Source: Pelargonium tetragonum
Taxonomy: Eukaryota; Streptophyta; Magnoliopsida; Geraniales; Geraniaceae
DNA length: 64,000 nucleotides
Assembly: GCA_036897445.1 (NCBI GenBank)
Contig: JAYMTL010000010.1
Span: 174,131 to 238,130, forward strand
Direction of reading: 5' to 3'
The translations under genes were made by a program, and so were the position numbers. Below, piece by piece: positions 53,261 through 64,000 of this stretch. The notes below the pieces were generated by a model. It saw only the letters and a program-made list of their open reading frames with translations, did not search any database and had not been told where the DNA came from. The stretch's first letter is position 1, and every line of letters starts with the position of its first letter.

Positions 53261-56200
53261 GGATCGTGAGAAGTGCCTTACCTATTCTACTTTAGTCCTG
53301 AAATAGCCGGAAAGAGGATTCCTAGCTTTAGAAAAGTTGTTAAGCAATTAGGATTTCTTCCTATTTGGGCTTACTCTACCTGTTCTTGACTTTAGGAGTT
53401 CGGTACGAGTTGGTTAGGCAATACTCTGAAGCTACTTTACAGACCTAGAAAACAAGGTATATTTATATAAATGAGGTTTTCCTAAGAGGTTTTCTGTATT
53501 ACTAACTTCGCGAATGAAAGGGAAATAGAACTCCAAGGAACACACCTTAAGTGACTTTTAAAGTAATAGGATTTCGATTAACTATGATTATATCATTTCA
53601 AAGACGGACACAAAAGGTTTATTCCTTACTCTAGTTTGTTTGTAAAGGAAGAAAGATTCATTTTATATTGTAGTAACAAAGCACTTTAGTATTATTTTGT
53701 GTAATCCGTGCTGAAAGAAGCTACTTAAAGTATAGGTCATGAAATATACAAACTTCCTTTTCTTTTTAACTTTCTGAAATACTTTAAACGAGAGAATTTA
53801 ATACTTGAACCCTTGCACGTCGGGTGTAGGCTTTTTTTTTGCCCCTTTTTAGCGGAAAAGCGCTCTTTTGACGAAAATTCATAGGTTCAAAGTCGCTCGA
53901 AGCCTCGTAAAAAGGACCCTTTTGCTTGTTTTCAACGCAACCCCGGCTCGGGGTGTAATAGTACTTTTCAAAAACCTTGTAGGAGTTTATGCATTTTTTG
54001 TTTCATTTGATATAAGAAAGCATGATATAGCTCCTAAAATCTTCCTCGTGATGGAATATTTATTTAAAGGACAATGACATTTATTTTAATTCTACTGAAC
54101 CGACCTCGTATTTACTAGACTAAAAGGGTTTCCTGACGATAACTGATTCCTACTTTTATTCGTAAGTGCTATGCTCTCTATAACCCGTTTGATGAAGTAA
54201 ATTCTTTTTCTAGGTTTGGAGTTACAAGTATCCAAAATGCTTAATGCTTAATAAAGTAAGAAGCCTCCATTAAGATAAGAGGAATCCGGTGCAGCTAAAT
54301 CTGTTAAAAAACAAGGAAAGTCCCTGCCTAGTTTTTTTGCAAGCAACGACTCTTGTAATTTTGTCAAAGTTCCCGTTAGATCTATGTATAAGTTGTTTAA
54401 TAACTGTAATATAGTCTTTTGCTCAAGGAGAACCTTTGTGTTTTAGTGGATAACTTTCAAGAAAGTGGAATTTACTATAGGGGTATCCCGCCAAAAGGAG
54501 TTTTCTTAAGGAAACCCAATGCTCCTTTGCTTACTTTTAGTTTTGTGAAGCTATATCGCTGTTGAAGTACTGACAACAAAAGTCGAGAAAAAGGCTAAGT
54601 AACTTCAATTAAGCCTAATGAGATATTCTTTATTCGTATCATAAAAAGCCAAACCTTTTTTTTTAAGGTTTCCTTGTTAGTTAAGTATTGCTTTGTCCTT
54701 TTTTAACTAGCATTACCTGAGCCCCTTTATGAAGAGATTAGTCTTGTGTTTGCTTTTAAAAATTTGTTAGTGCTAATTCACTCCCGTTTCGGTAATTGCT
54801 TACATAGTAGCTTATTGATAATGTCACAAGGGCTTGGTCAAAAGGATACCCCACAGATAGAAAGAGGAAGTTTACTAATCAGTGATACCCTTAATAGGAA
54901 TGGTACCGTAACAGCGATAGGGGTTATTATAGATCACTTAGATAGAAAGAATTTTATAATTAAATGCATACTAGCCAGTATTTTTCTGGATGAATGGCAC
55001 TGACAAGCGGTAGAGTGAAGTAATTTAATAGGAAATGCCACAGGTTTAACCACTTATTAGCAAAAAATTTTAAGATAATAAGAGACTTAGAAAGGAAATC
55101 CGAGGGAAGCAATTGCACTTATTTCGGAAAACTTCTCGTGCAGAATCCTACGAGAATACGGAAGAAGCTAACTAAGAACTAGCAGCTGTTATATTATAAA
55201 TAACTAAAAGTTTTTTATAAGTTAAGAATTCTTCTTGGATGCCTTCTTAAATGATTTTGTGTTTTTGAATTATAAGTAAATAGGACTTTTTTAGTTATGA
55301 AGATATCGTGGAATTTTTGGTTATATAGTACAGGGTTCTTGATAATACTCTGGTTATTAATCTGGGACCCTTGATTTAAGTAGAGTTTTATTTAAGAGGG
55401 AAGAGCTGTAGTTTCAGTATTAAATGCATAAAGAATCTCTTGGTTTTTGTTAATACACAAGGAATACCTTGTTAGTTTGATACGTAGATATGAAAACTTT
55501 TTAAGAGTCCCCGTTTTGTTTAACCAAGAAGCAAACAGATAGGACACTCTTGTAAATACTCGACAGGAGCGGTAACCCCAATAAATATATAAATAGAACA
55601 GGAATAAAAGACACACTAAACTAAAGGGGCCTTACTCTGTTCTGGTAATGGTCCGCTTAAAAGAAAGTCCTTAAGTCTAGAATTAATCGCAAATCCCTTA
55701 AGCACTTAATGTGAATGTGAAACCAGAAGTATATGAGAGCTCTACACAAATATCTTTTCTATCCTCCTCGTTTGAATAAGCCCCTTTTTAATAGATAGTT
55801 TTGTCTGATACTAAAAGCTTTAGAGACACATATTGGATAACTACTCAAGAATAGATTCAGGATTCTTTTCAATTAAAACGTAGGACTTCTTATGAATTAT
55901 GAATTAGGAGGCATTCATTATTTTATTATATATTACACCAAAATTCTATTCAATTTAATACTATTATTCCGCTCAAATCCAGGACCAGAATCCTTTTTCA
56001 AACTATCCCCGCTCCTTATCTCTGGATATTGTATTAGCAAAATTTTGTATATAGGACGCTCTAGTAATTACATTACCTCTATTAGCCTTGCTTTAGATTT
56101 CCGGAATGTTTACTCCGCCATTACTCTTTTAGTTTTAGAATTCCCTAACCGGAAAATCCCTGTGAGAGGCGTGTTAGCTATTATTTTCTGGCAGTATGGG

Positions 56201-59160
56201 CTGCTTTATAAACCTCTTTTTTTCGTACTGTAAAGACTAAAATATTCTCCCTCAAGATTAAAAAAGAACTCCACCAGGCAATATAAGGAGGTTCTTTTTC
56301 CAAAATTTGAAGATCTCTATTTCCTTATAAAGTTTTAAGTGATTGAAGGTATACCATAAAGAAATTGAAATCTAGAAAAACACAAGAAGACTTACTTATA
56401 TGGCAGTAGCCTTAGCAGGATGCGGAATATCCTAAGGGAGCCTCTAATTACAGACGAGGGTTTCAACTGAATTAATAAAATACAAAATAAGGATACAACT
56501 AAGGGCACTTTATAATTTTCTTTGAAAGCTCGGTTGTAGGCAATACGCAAAGCAAGTACAGTATTTCCTCAGGAACAAATCTCTTTTAAAAGTGGAGTTG
56601 GAATCTGTGGATTTCCTTGCCAGTAGTCCTTGTGAAAGTGTTTTATAAAGCTTGAGAAAAAAGGTATCCTACAAGGTATGCCACCTATAAAAAGAAATGG
56701 GTATCGTTATCATATTCTTGCCTATCTAGCTCTATCTGTTCTTATTTTCTGAACTCCTGTATTCCTATGATAGACTTCGTTCTAGAGCATTCTATAATAT
56801 TAAAAATGTGTTTGCAATTGGAGGACTTTTTCAACAACTAATACTTGGATAATCACAAAATAAAGTCAATCTTATATTAGCAGTTTATATGGACTCCTTT
56901 TTTGAGAGATTCCTACACAACATAAATAATAAAGCTACCCAAAATGAATCTTATTACTGGATCTTAAAATTACATGTGAATTCAACCTTAACTTAAAGGA
57001 GGGTCGAGTTGCAAAAAATTTAGAATATCTTCCCAATGGAGTATAGCACAAAAGTTAAGCTATCCTTTAATTAATAAGGGTCCTAATTTCGGAAAAAATT
57101 TTTTTATAGGAGCTCTCTTTTTTTCAGTATTTAATAGGTCAAGTACTCCAAATTTAGAGAGGCCTAAGCCGCACTTTTTCGACGGGGTTTACTAGAATAT
57201 AATAAGCGGGCCCCCGTTGTAGCAAAAATTTCTGTACTTCAGTTCATACTGCTATAGAAATAAACTGGAAATTGCTTCTTTATTCTACGTACAAACCTAA
57301 TTGAATAATCTTTAACAAAAACTGGATGTAGAGAGTAATTTGTGGATTTTAAAACTTATTATTAACCTCCAGAAGGTAAGGAAATCCACCTATGAACTTA
57401 CGACTTTCCGGTACAATGTCTGGATATGACTTATAAAAAAGGGTACATAATACTTTTTTTTGAATTAACCTCAGTAAAGAGGACCTATTTGCCATTGACC
57501 TAAATTTTATTACAGACGCTGTATAAAGCTTAATAGGTCAATGTTTTGAACCCATGGAAAAGAAGTCTGACTAAGTGCCCGCGCTAATGTTATATCACAG
57601 CTTGCACCACTAGGGTTCCTGCCGCTACCTAGCTGCTGGGTTAAAAAGTAGAATCCTAGTAGGACAAAAGTAAGAATAGGTAAATAGAGTTTGGGTACTC
57701 GAGGAGAATTCCCTTTTTAATGGATTTTAATGTACCACCCCCCTTTTTTTAGTATTACAGAAGCTAAACCCTCTGGCTAGAACTAGAAGCAATATCGTGA
57801 TGCTAGGATATTTGCTTGTTTTCTTATTTTTGACTGAGTAATCCACAAGTATCCCTTTTGTAAGGACTCCTCCGCTGTTGGAATAGTTTAGTTTTATATA
57901 AGGAATCCCTGAAAAAATCGTTAAGGACTCGCGTAACTCTAGTTTTTATTAGCTTCCAATATCATACGGAAAAAGGTCAAGCTTAAAAAAACATTTCATA
58001 TGCACGAGTAAATCTGCTCTTACCGAAAAAACTCGTTTAGATTAGAGTAAAACCTACATTTTCCGTATTAACCTTGTGGGTGTACCTCTTTGTGAGTAAT
58101 AGAAACCAAAAAAGGAAAGAGTTTGCAACCAAGTTAGATTGAAGCTCCTGCTATTTGTTTTTAGTAGTTATAAGGAATCGCCCTGTCATACTGTCATATA
58201 TAAAGAATATATAAAGAGTCAAACTTCTTTTTAAAAGGGAATTCTTTAGATAAAAAGGATCTAAGGAGTACTTGCTTTCTATTGCCAATTAATTATAGGC
58301 GTAGACTAGTCCAAGTTTTTAACAAAACCCTTCTTTAAGTATAAGAGCCTCTTTTATATTAAAAGTATATCTTTTTTTGTCGAAATTTGCGAGGAAATGA
58401 TTCTAACAAATAGAATTATATAGAGAGCTTCCGCGAGTAGTATCTTTCTAACAATAGGGATCTAAATCAAAAGAGCTGTAATTCTCGTACTACTCGATTA
58501 GATGCTCCCCCGCTTTACAGTTTAAAAGCTTTTGATGGACAAACTTCAACTAAGTCTTTTTTAAGCACAAGGTTTCCTAAATTAAAGGCTTAGTCGGGTA
58601 CGGATACTATATAATGCAAATTGCCCTCTCCTTGTGTGAAACCTTAAAACTCGAAGTGTGTCAAAAACTTTTTTTACTAGAATCTTCTGTCTACAGCAGT
58701 ATATTTTCTTTTTAAGCTACTCTCTTAAAACTTCAAATTATCCTGGCATTTTATGTAAGTCCCAAATCTATATGAGGCTTTTAATACTCCTAAAGTTTTT
58801 TGGATTCCTACGGCTAAATTATATCTTTCTCAGTTTCAGTTAAGGATATACTTGTAAAATAAGGGAGCTCAAGATGAAATAGAAAGTCAAACTACAACTT
58901 CGGCAAAACCCTTACTTGAAAAGCATAATTATCCACTAGGTTTAGTAGTATATAGTATTCTTGTGACAAGTTCTAGAATACTCCTTTATTCTAAGCTGCG
59001 AATAAAGCATAAAACTATAAAAATGAGAATCCTCGCTAACTAAAAAGGCACCTACCAACTGAGAGAGTACTCGTCAAAATGAGGGGCTGATTTACAGTCT
59101 TTTTATCTAAGTGATTCCAATTCACTCCAGATCTTTCTTTCACTTTTCAAGCGGCATTCA
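53261..59160. other. Noncoding stretch, no gene seen
   Basis: Contains the longest open frame of the window, 113 codons at 55892-56233 (+), and an 85-codon frame at 54746-55003 (+). Neither resembles a known protein, and the first includes an R1-derived 13-mer (56066-56078), which argues that it is an accidental frame. No RNA gene recognised. Confidence 0.55.
56066..56078 (+). repeat. Solo R1 fragment (AATTACATTACCT)
   Basis: Exact copy of the 13-mer at 4529, 10818 and 24348, followed by CTATTAGCC, a word also found after the R1 core at about 229. Confidence 0.5.
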
Positions 59161-59220
59161 AGAAGAAAAGAAACAAATAGGAGAGAGAAAAGAAAGAAGA
59201 ATAGAAAGAGAATGAAGAAG
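59161..59220 (+). repeat. Polypurine tract (60 bases)
   Basis: Nearly all A and G, with only four pyrimidines. It lies directly next to the tRNA-like T arm on the minus strand at 59247-59275, where the transcript would read as a pyrimidine tract. Confidence 0.6.
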
Positions 59221-59246
59221 TCACCAAGAAAACAAAGAGAACAAAT

Positions 59247-59348
59247 GAGCGGGAGCAGGACTCGAACCGACGACCAAACCACGGTAATCCGCCATTTTTA
59301 CGAAAGTTGTACATAATGTTTGTTTAACGCCCCCGATACTAATTCGGG
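59247..59348 (-). pseudogene. tRNA-like remnant / structured GC-richer segment
   Basis: Minus strand: ATCGGGGG can pair with CTCCCGCT at 59247-59255 (one mismatch, one G-U), and GGTCGTCGGTTCGAGTCC gives a variable loop plus T loop. The T-stem partner reads CCTGC where CCGAC would be needed. Between them about 65 bases do not fold as normal D and anticodon arms; CGGATTACCG is a small hairpin. CCCGA/TCGGG around a 7-base loop (59332-59348) has the size of an anticodon arm. This could be a decayed tRNA or a tRNA-derived element. Confidence 0.3.
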
Positions 59349-62300
59349 AAAGTACTCATGCCTCGAGATTGATAGGCTCCGAGGTGGAAGGATATAAATG
59401 AAAATGAAATAGTAGCGCCCCCTTATAAAACTAAGTATGCATAGAATAAGTCAAATATAATAATATAGGGTCCAGTGAATTCCAAATTGTAATAAAGGAA
59501 ATACCTAGGTATATACACTCGGTTAACAAACTCCCTTAGTAAGGTAGTACAAAGTCTTTTGAAATAACGAGTAAAAAACTTTTCAATTGAAACGCAAGTG
59601 AAGGGTTCGTTTTTTAGGGAAGGAAAAGTTCCATCTATAATTCAAGATAAAAAGGCATATTGCACCTTGGCAGGAACTTTTTAACTTGTTCTTAACTTAA
59701 TAGGAGTTTCCTCAGCTATCCAGTTTTCGCTTTCTCACAAAAAGTCACTGTAGGTCCCCAATTTCGTACAAGCAATAATCTAAGGATCGCAAACCTTTTA
59801 AAGCAAGCTACAAGAATTCAATTAAATCTTTAAAACCCTTTCAACTTCTTCTTCTTCTCGGCATTGTAGCTCGTAATTACGAAATGACCTCCTCCTCTAT
59901 TCTATAAGGTAGCCCCCTTTATATTAATCTTTATAAAAAGGAGCAGCTTCACCTCAAGAATTCAAAAGTGTGCGTTTTATGTTAACGGATATCCCTAACG
60001 CATTGCCCATGTTAAGTAGGAGAGTTTTATAGACACTTGCATATTTTCTATCCCAAGGCCCCTTTTGTTTTGTACGGTAAGCAAAATTCGATAAAATACA
60101 TTAAATTCTTTTTTTAGTAAACCGAAATTTTAAACCCCATTATATACTTATAACTTTCCTCGCCTATAAGGGACTCTTTGAACCTAAAGGGCTACAGCTA
60201 AGTAGTACTAGAGGATTAGTATACGACTATTTATGGGATTCCTTTTTGTTTTCTATAAGTTCCCAGGACCCAGTAAAAGCACGTATTTCCTTGAATAATG
60301 AACAAAGACCCTAAATCCCAAGAGTAAGCCCGCTTCGACAAAGTCCTAATATGAATAAAGGGATTCCGCCCGAGTTTATAAGAATATTTTGTCTTCTTAA
60401 TTGTACCAAGGCAGTTCTCAGGCTTTCTATATACTGAAATTTCCATATTTATCTTGTAAACTTGTGTCACTTTCGGAAATACTGGATTTTAGCGTATACT
60501 TTAAAGCCTTTCTTACTTTAGGGTACGCGTCCTTATTTTTTATAAATTAACTCTTCGAATAGGAAGTGAGTTTCTTTATTCTTACTTAAATCAAGTAGAC
60601 TTGGATTCCCTTAAGAAAGAGTCTCAATAACAAGGAGTTGAACTACTCCCAGGGATGCTTGCTAAGAAAGACCCGGTATTTTTTTTAAGTATCAAAATTT
60701 CTTTCAATACGTAAAGTATCCAAGAAGACCTTAATCCAATCTAAGCTTGTACCCACTTTGAAAAGAAAAAAGCTTGATTTTACAACTTAAAGATTGCGCT
60801 GGAACCTCCCCTGACAAGGTAAAAACATAGGCAGGAAGTCGGCGAGTAAAGCCCCCTCAATAAAGTTGGGTTCCACAACAGTAGAATGAAAATTCTCTTT
60901 TAAGGGGTTGTAAAAACTCGCGTTCATTGGCAAGTCAAAGCGTAAAGCCAAACCCCTTTTGGAAGATAGTAGTATGTCGATGTCATTTCTAAGTTCTCCT
61001 GAACAGCACGCGTAGTTTTTCATAAAGTTCTTTTTTGGTATTTAAATTCAGTATCAGATTTTAGAGAATAGCAATAATATGCTTTTTCTTAGTTACAAGG
61101 GCCTTCCTTAATAGAAAGAAATTTGGTGTTAATGAAGTCTCTCAGGATCCGAATCTCCTAAAACCAAGCTATAGTTTTTGTTTTTCTGAATTTCTTCTTC
61201 GAGCTCTAGAAACTCTATAGGATAAAAGGACTGAACTTCTCAATTTCCGGCATAAGATTACCCTACTTTTTTATATGACCTATAAAGATCCTTAAAGCAT
61301 ATTAGATAGAGCGAGTATGCTGCTAAATTCTAATTTATTTACTTTTTTTAGCTTTGGGGTAACAAATAAGTAACTCTTCCTTTCCTACTTAGTGTGTTCC
61401 AACATTAAAGGTACAAAATTTTTATTTCCTAGCTTTAGTGCATTCTAGTAGGCTTGTCCTCTTTAACCGCTAACCTAGGCAAAATCTAGTCTAGAGAGTG
61501 TTGTGCAAGGAGCTTTTGCAGTAAGGGAATATGGAACTAAATACAAGATCAAGAAGAAAAGTTTCCTAAAAAGTTTCTAGGACAACCCGATTACTTATAC
61601 AATCTCTTTAGTACTAAATTAATTGAAAGGAGCTACCTCTTTTTTTATAGTGACATAACCCCAAAGGGGGGCTTTTTACCAGACACTAGATTTTCTAATT
61701 TCGCGTAAGGAAGCTTCTAATTTACGGTTGTTTACCTTGTTATAAATACAAAATACTCCATAAGTTATTAGAGTTTGCAACTTCCCTATTTAAAGAGAAA
61801 GATTATAAGTATAAGTTAATAAAAGAATCGTGCAGCTAACTCGACAGCAAAAAAGCCCCCGTAAGTAGACTACTATAAGGACACTCTGTGAAACAAGCCC
61901 CAGAATACCAAGTACGTATTTTTACAACTTTATTATTCAGATATTTCTTTTCAGACAAAGTGAAATAAAAGAGGCTTGGATCAATCCAATAGAGCTTGAA
62001 CAAAAGATGCTCATTACTTAATTCGTTTTGGTAGTGAATCTGGATTAGGATAAAATAGATAAGAGAAACCCGTGTCCTTTGCAGTTTCACTAAAATTTAT
62101 ATTTATGGATTAGCACTGGTAACGGGGGTCCGTGATCTAAGCCGCTAAGTTGTAATATCAAGTCTATGTCAAGTGATCCCTTTTAAGATTTCGAAGTAAG
62201 AGGGGTACTCTATTTCTTTTCCTTAAAAAGACTAGGAAGTGTGGTTAAATAAAAGATAGAAGGGCTTTGCTTTTAGCTTTAGGTAAAGTTTGATCGCAAT

Positions 62301-63183
62301 TAGACTTTCTACCCGGCAGCCACGGAGGGGGTTTAGACAACTCCAGTATATAAGATATAAGTTTAGCAAAGGATTTCTTTTACAACTACTACAACCCGAT
62401 TCACTTTCTTTTTCAACATAAAGGAAACTCCAAGTTTACTTCGCGGGCGACCTAAAAAGAATTGCCCAAGGGTTTAATTTAGACTATGTAAAACTTGTAA
62501 AAGTTAAGTAATTTCCCACAGATTTAAAGGTAACCTAAAAAAGCTTGGGATATCTCGCAAAAAGGAGTGCGTTAGTCTACCTCAGATTATAAGGATTTTA
62601 AGACAACTAGATTCCTATATCAATACATAAAGGGGTTTTAATAAACTAAGAAAAAACAGGTACGGACATAAAATATATATTTGAGTTCCTTATAACTTAA
62701 CTTTTTTAGAAATTGATTTAAGCTTGAGAGATTCTTTTTCAGGTAAGAATTCCTTATACTTTTCTGTATTCTGGTACACTTATCTGAAATATAGAAACGA
62801 AGATCTGACTATTGGTTCGGCCAAAGCCCTTATAAAAGTCCCATGTCCAGGGTAGCGGTCTCTCTAAAATCTGTTGGCTATATCTTAACAAGCTTTCTCA
62901 CTTAAAAGTAGAGGGAGCATAAGTTATATAAGAAAGATTTTTTGTTTAATTAAGTCGAAAGTATATCTAAGAAGTACATCCTTTTTCGGTTCTGGTTTCC
63001 AAAAGAGTCTCGGGTTTTACAGTACAAGAATTCGCTGCATCTTGCCCTATCATAAGGAAGTGAAGTCTGGGATAAACCCTACGCAATTTGGTATCCCCTG
63101 GTTAAGAAGTTTCTGCCCACAACGCTTTCGCCTAAATGGCTGCCTTTTATTATAAGTAAATCCTAATTAAGTCAAGTCTCAAT
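59349..63183. other. Noncoding stretch downstream of nad9
   Basis: On the minus strand this is the region 3' of nad9. A CCTCG/CGAGG hairpin lies at about 59361-59384. Open frames of 78-84 codons (60231, 60787, 61836, all -) have no recognised family. No further complex I or ribosomal gene follows nad9, unlike in many mitochondrial genomes. Confidence 0.5.
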
Positions 63184-63588
63184 TTAGTCTCGGGATGACC
63201 AAGGACTTGAAAAATCGAAATAACGAAATTCTTGGGTCATTTCAATCGCCTCAGAAACCACGGGCTTCTCCGGATCATCATAACGTACTTCCACCCACTC
63301 AAAGGGAAGTCCTTGCGCAAAGGATAACCCTCAAAACCATAATCCGTCAATATACGACGTAAGTCCGGATGATTGATAAAAGAAAGACCAAGCATATCCC
63401 AGATTTCTCGCTCCAACCAGCCCGCTGAGGGGAAGAGACTGACTACTGAGGGGACTCTTCTAACTTCGTCTGCACAGATTTGTACACGAAAACGTGAACT
63501 ATAGCGAGTACTCAATTATAGACATCAAATCTGAGCTTTCTAGGGTTTGTATCCATTTGGGTAGGATCTTAAAACTGTCATTTTGCAT
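63184..63588 (-). pseudogene. nad9: nad9, NADH dehydrogenase (complex I) subunit 9, broken by three internal gaps
   Basis: Nad9 (NuoC/30 kDa family) is part of the peripheral arm of mitochondrial complex I. Three homologous blocks are seen. Block 1 runs from the ATG at 63588 for 29 codons to a TAG at 63499 and contains ILPKWIQTLESSD, which resembles Nad9 N-termini. Block 2 (63515-63294, another frame, 74 codons) holds [37 protein letters not shown] and ends at FPLSG. Block 3 (63294-63184, a third frame, 36 codons plus TAA) holds [26 protein letters not shown] and ends SSPWSSRD. The join between blocks 2 and 3 looks like a loss of 4 bases encoding a Tyr. A second small gap sits just before STRYSS. 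Between blocks 1 and 2 about 50 codons (the usual DICGVDYP region) are missing. The sum is about 139 codons against a family length near 190-200. The blocks themselves are very well conserved, so decay is recent, or the transcript is repaired in some way. Likely a pseudogene copy. Confidence 0.93.
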
Positions 63589-63647
63589 GGACAATTTCTA
63601 AATAGGAGAAGATTCAATAAAGAAGTCCTATTAATGAGATAATTAGA

Positions 63648-63715
63648 CGTACGAAATTGAACCTACGCTCGGTGGATCTCGCGGCTTATGTTGTACCGAC
63701 TTGCATCGAGCACCT
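63648..63715 (-). pseudogene. tRNA-like remnant upstream of nad9
   Basis: Minus strand: GCTCGATGCAAGTCGGTACA, ACATAAGCC, GCGAGATCCACCGAGC, then GTAGGTTCAATTTCGTACG. AAGTCGGTACAACA is like a D arm and also like the R1 core; GTAGGTTCAATT is like a T arm, but the CCTAC partner is absent. It lies about 60 bases upstream of the nad9 start. Identity unclear; tentative. Confidence 0.25.
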
Positions 63716-64000
63716 CAAAAATTTTTTTATATTTTATATAATGTTCAGATTAGGTATATTGAGTTTTTCTATCCAAATTATTTTATAGTAACCGCTTTTC
63801 CTTACTTTGTACACTTACTTGTTGCCGGGTACTGGTTCTATCAACTTTAAAAGCATTATTACATTTCCTATTACTATGTACTCAAAGTAAATTCAGAAAG
63901 AGTAGAAGTTCAATTCCTCAAGATTAAAGAAATTCTGTAATTAAGAATTAGTAAATAGTTAAGGAAGTTGGCTAAACCTAGTAAGAGTAACCAATATCAT
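63716..64000. other. Noncoding end of window
   Basis: AT-rich; on the minus strand this is upstream of nad9. I see no gene or clear promoter. Confidence 0.4.

Noticed and set aside
54746-55003. 85-codon frame with a mixed, protein-like composition
   Set aside because: No motif, membrane segment or neighbour that supports it; length within the chance range.
55892-56233. 113-codon open frame, the longest in the window
   Set aside because: About the longest expected by chance at this composition; no domain recognised, and it contains a dispersed R1 13-mer.
63237-63294. Continuation of the nad9 block 2 frame past FPLSG ([11 protein letters not shown]...)
   Set aside because: This is the shifted frame of block 3; homology to Nad9 moves to another frame at 63294.
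63184-63588. Plastid ndhJ instead of mitochondrial nad9
   Set aside because: [15 protein letters not shown] and the RYDDPEKP tail are of the mitochondrial type, not the plastid NdhJ type.

Overview
The window looks like a stretch of a large, AT-rich mitochondrial genome (about one third G+C by eye) that is almost empty of genes. The only protein-gene sequence I can identify is nad9, the 30 kDa-type subunit of respiratory complex I, on the minus strand at the right end (63184-63588). Its sequence is of the mitochondrial plant/green-alga type ([31 protein letters not shown]) and fits the standard genetic code. It is not intact: three homologous blocks lie in different frames, and a central part is missing. 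A sequence at 7966-8006 matches the 5' half of a plant-type mitochondrial tRNA-Ser(GCU). This points to a green alga or other streptophyte/chlorophyte mitochondrion with a very expanded noncoding fraction. A mitochondrial fragment moved to a nuclear genome is a serious alternative, because everything gene-like here is damaged.

Layout. 1-1890: a degenerate tandem array of about four ~480 bp units (called R1 here), purine-rich on the + strand, each with a CAGTCGGTAA core. Further R1 copies lie at about 51980-53260 (+), 12560-12870 (-), 24480-24900 (-), probably 32770-32960 (-) and 46500-47900 (-). Short R1 pieces, the 13-mer AATTACATTACCT, occur at 4529, 10818, 24348 and 56066 (+). A second repeat (R2) links 4838-5051, 5581-5610 and 49352-49430. 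Several tRNA-like remnants (11217, 15649, 24201, 35798, 59247, 63648) keep a T-loop motif but lack a matching 3' strand of the T stem. Short palindromes with a GGAATTCC core are scattered through the rest of the sequence.

No open reading frame exceeds 113 codons, which is about what AT-rich noncoding DNA of this length gives by chance. None of the open frames except the nad9 one resembles a protein I recognise. I found no rRNA, no intact tRNA, no recognisable intron and no mobile-element protein. There is therefore no gene cluster or pathway to describe. The content is a decayed or unusually maintained nad9, tRNA-derived debris, and a dispersed repeat family whose origin I cannot name.
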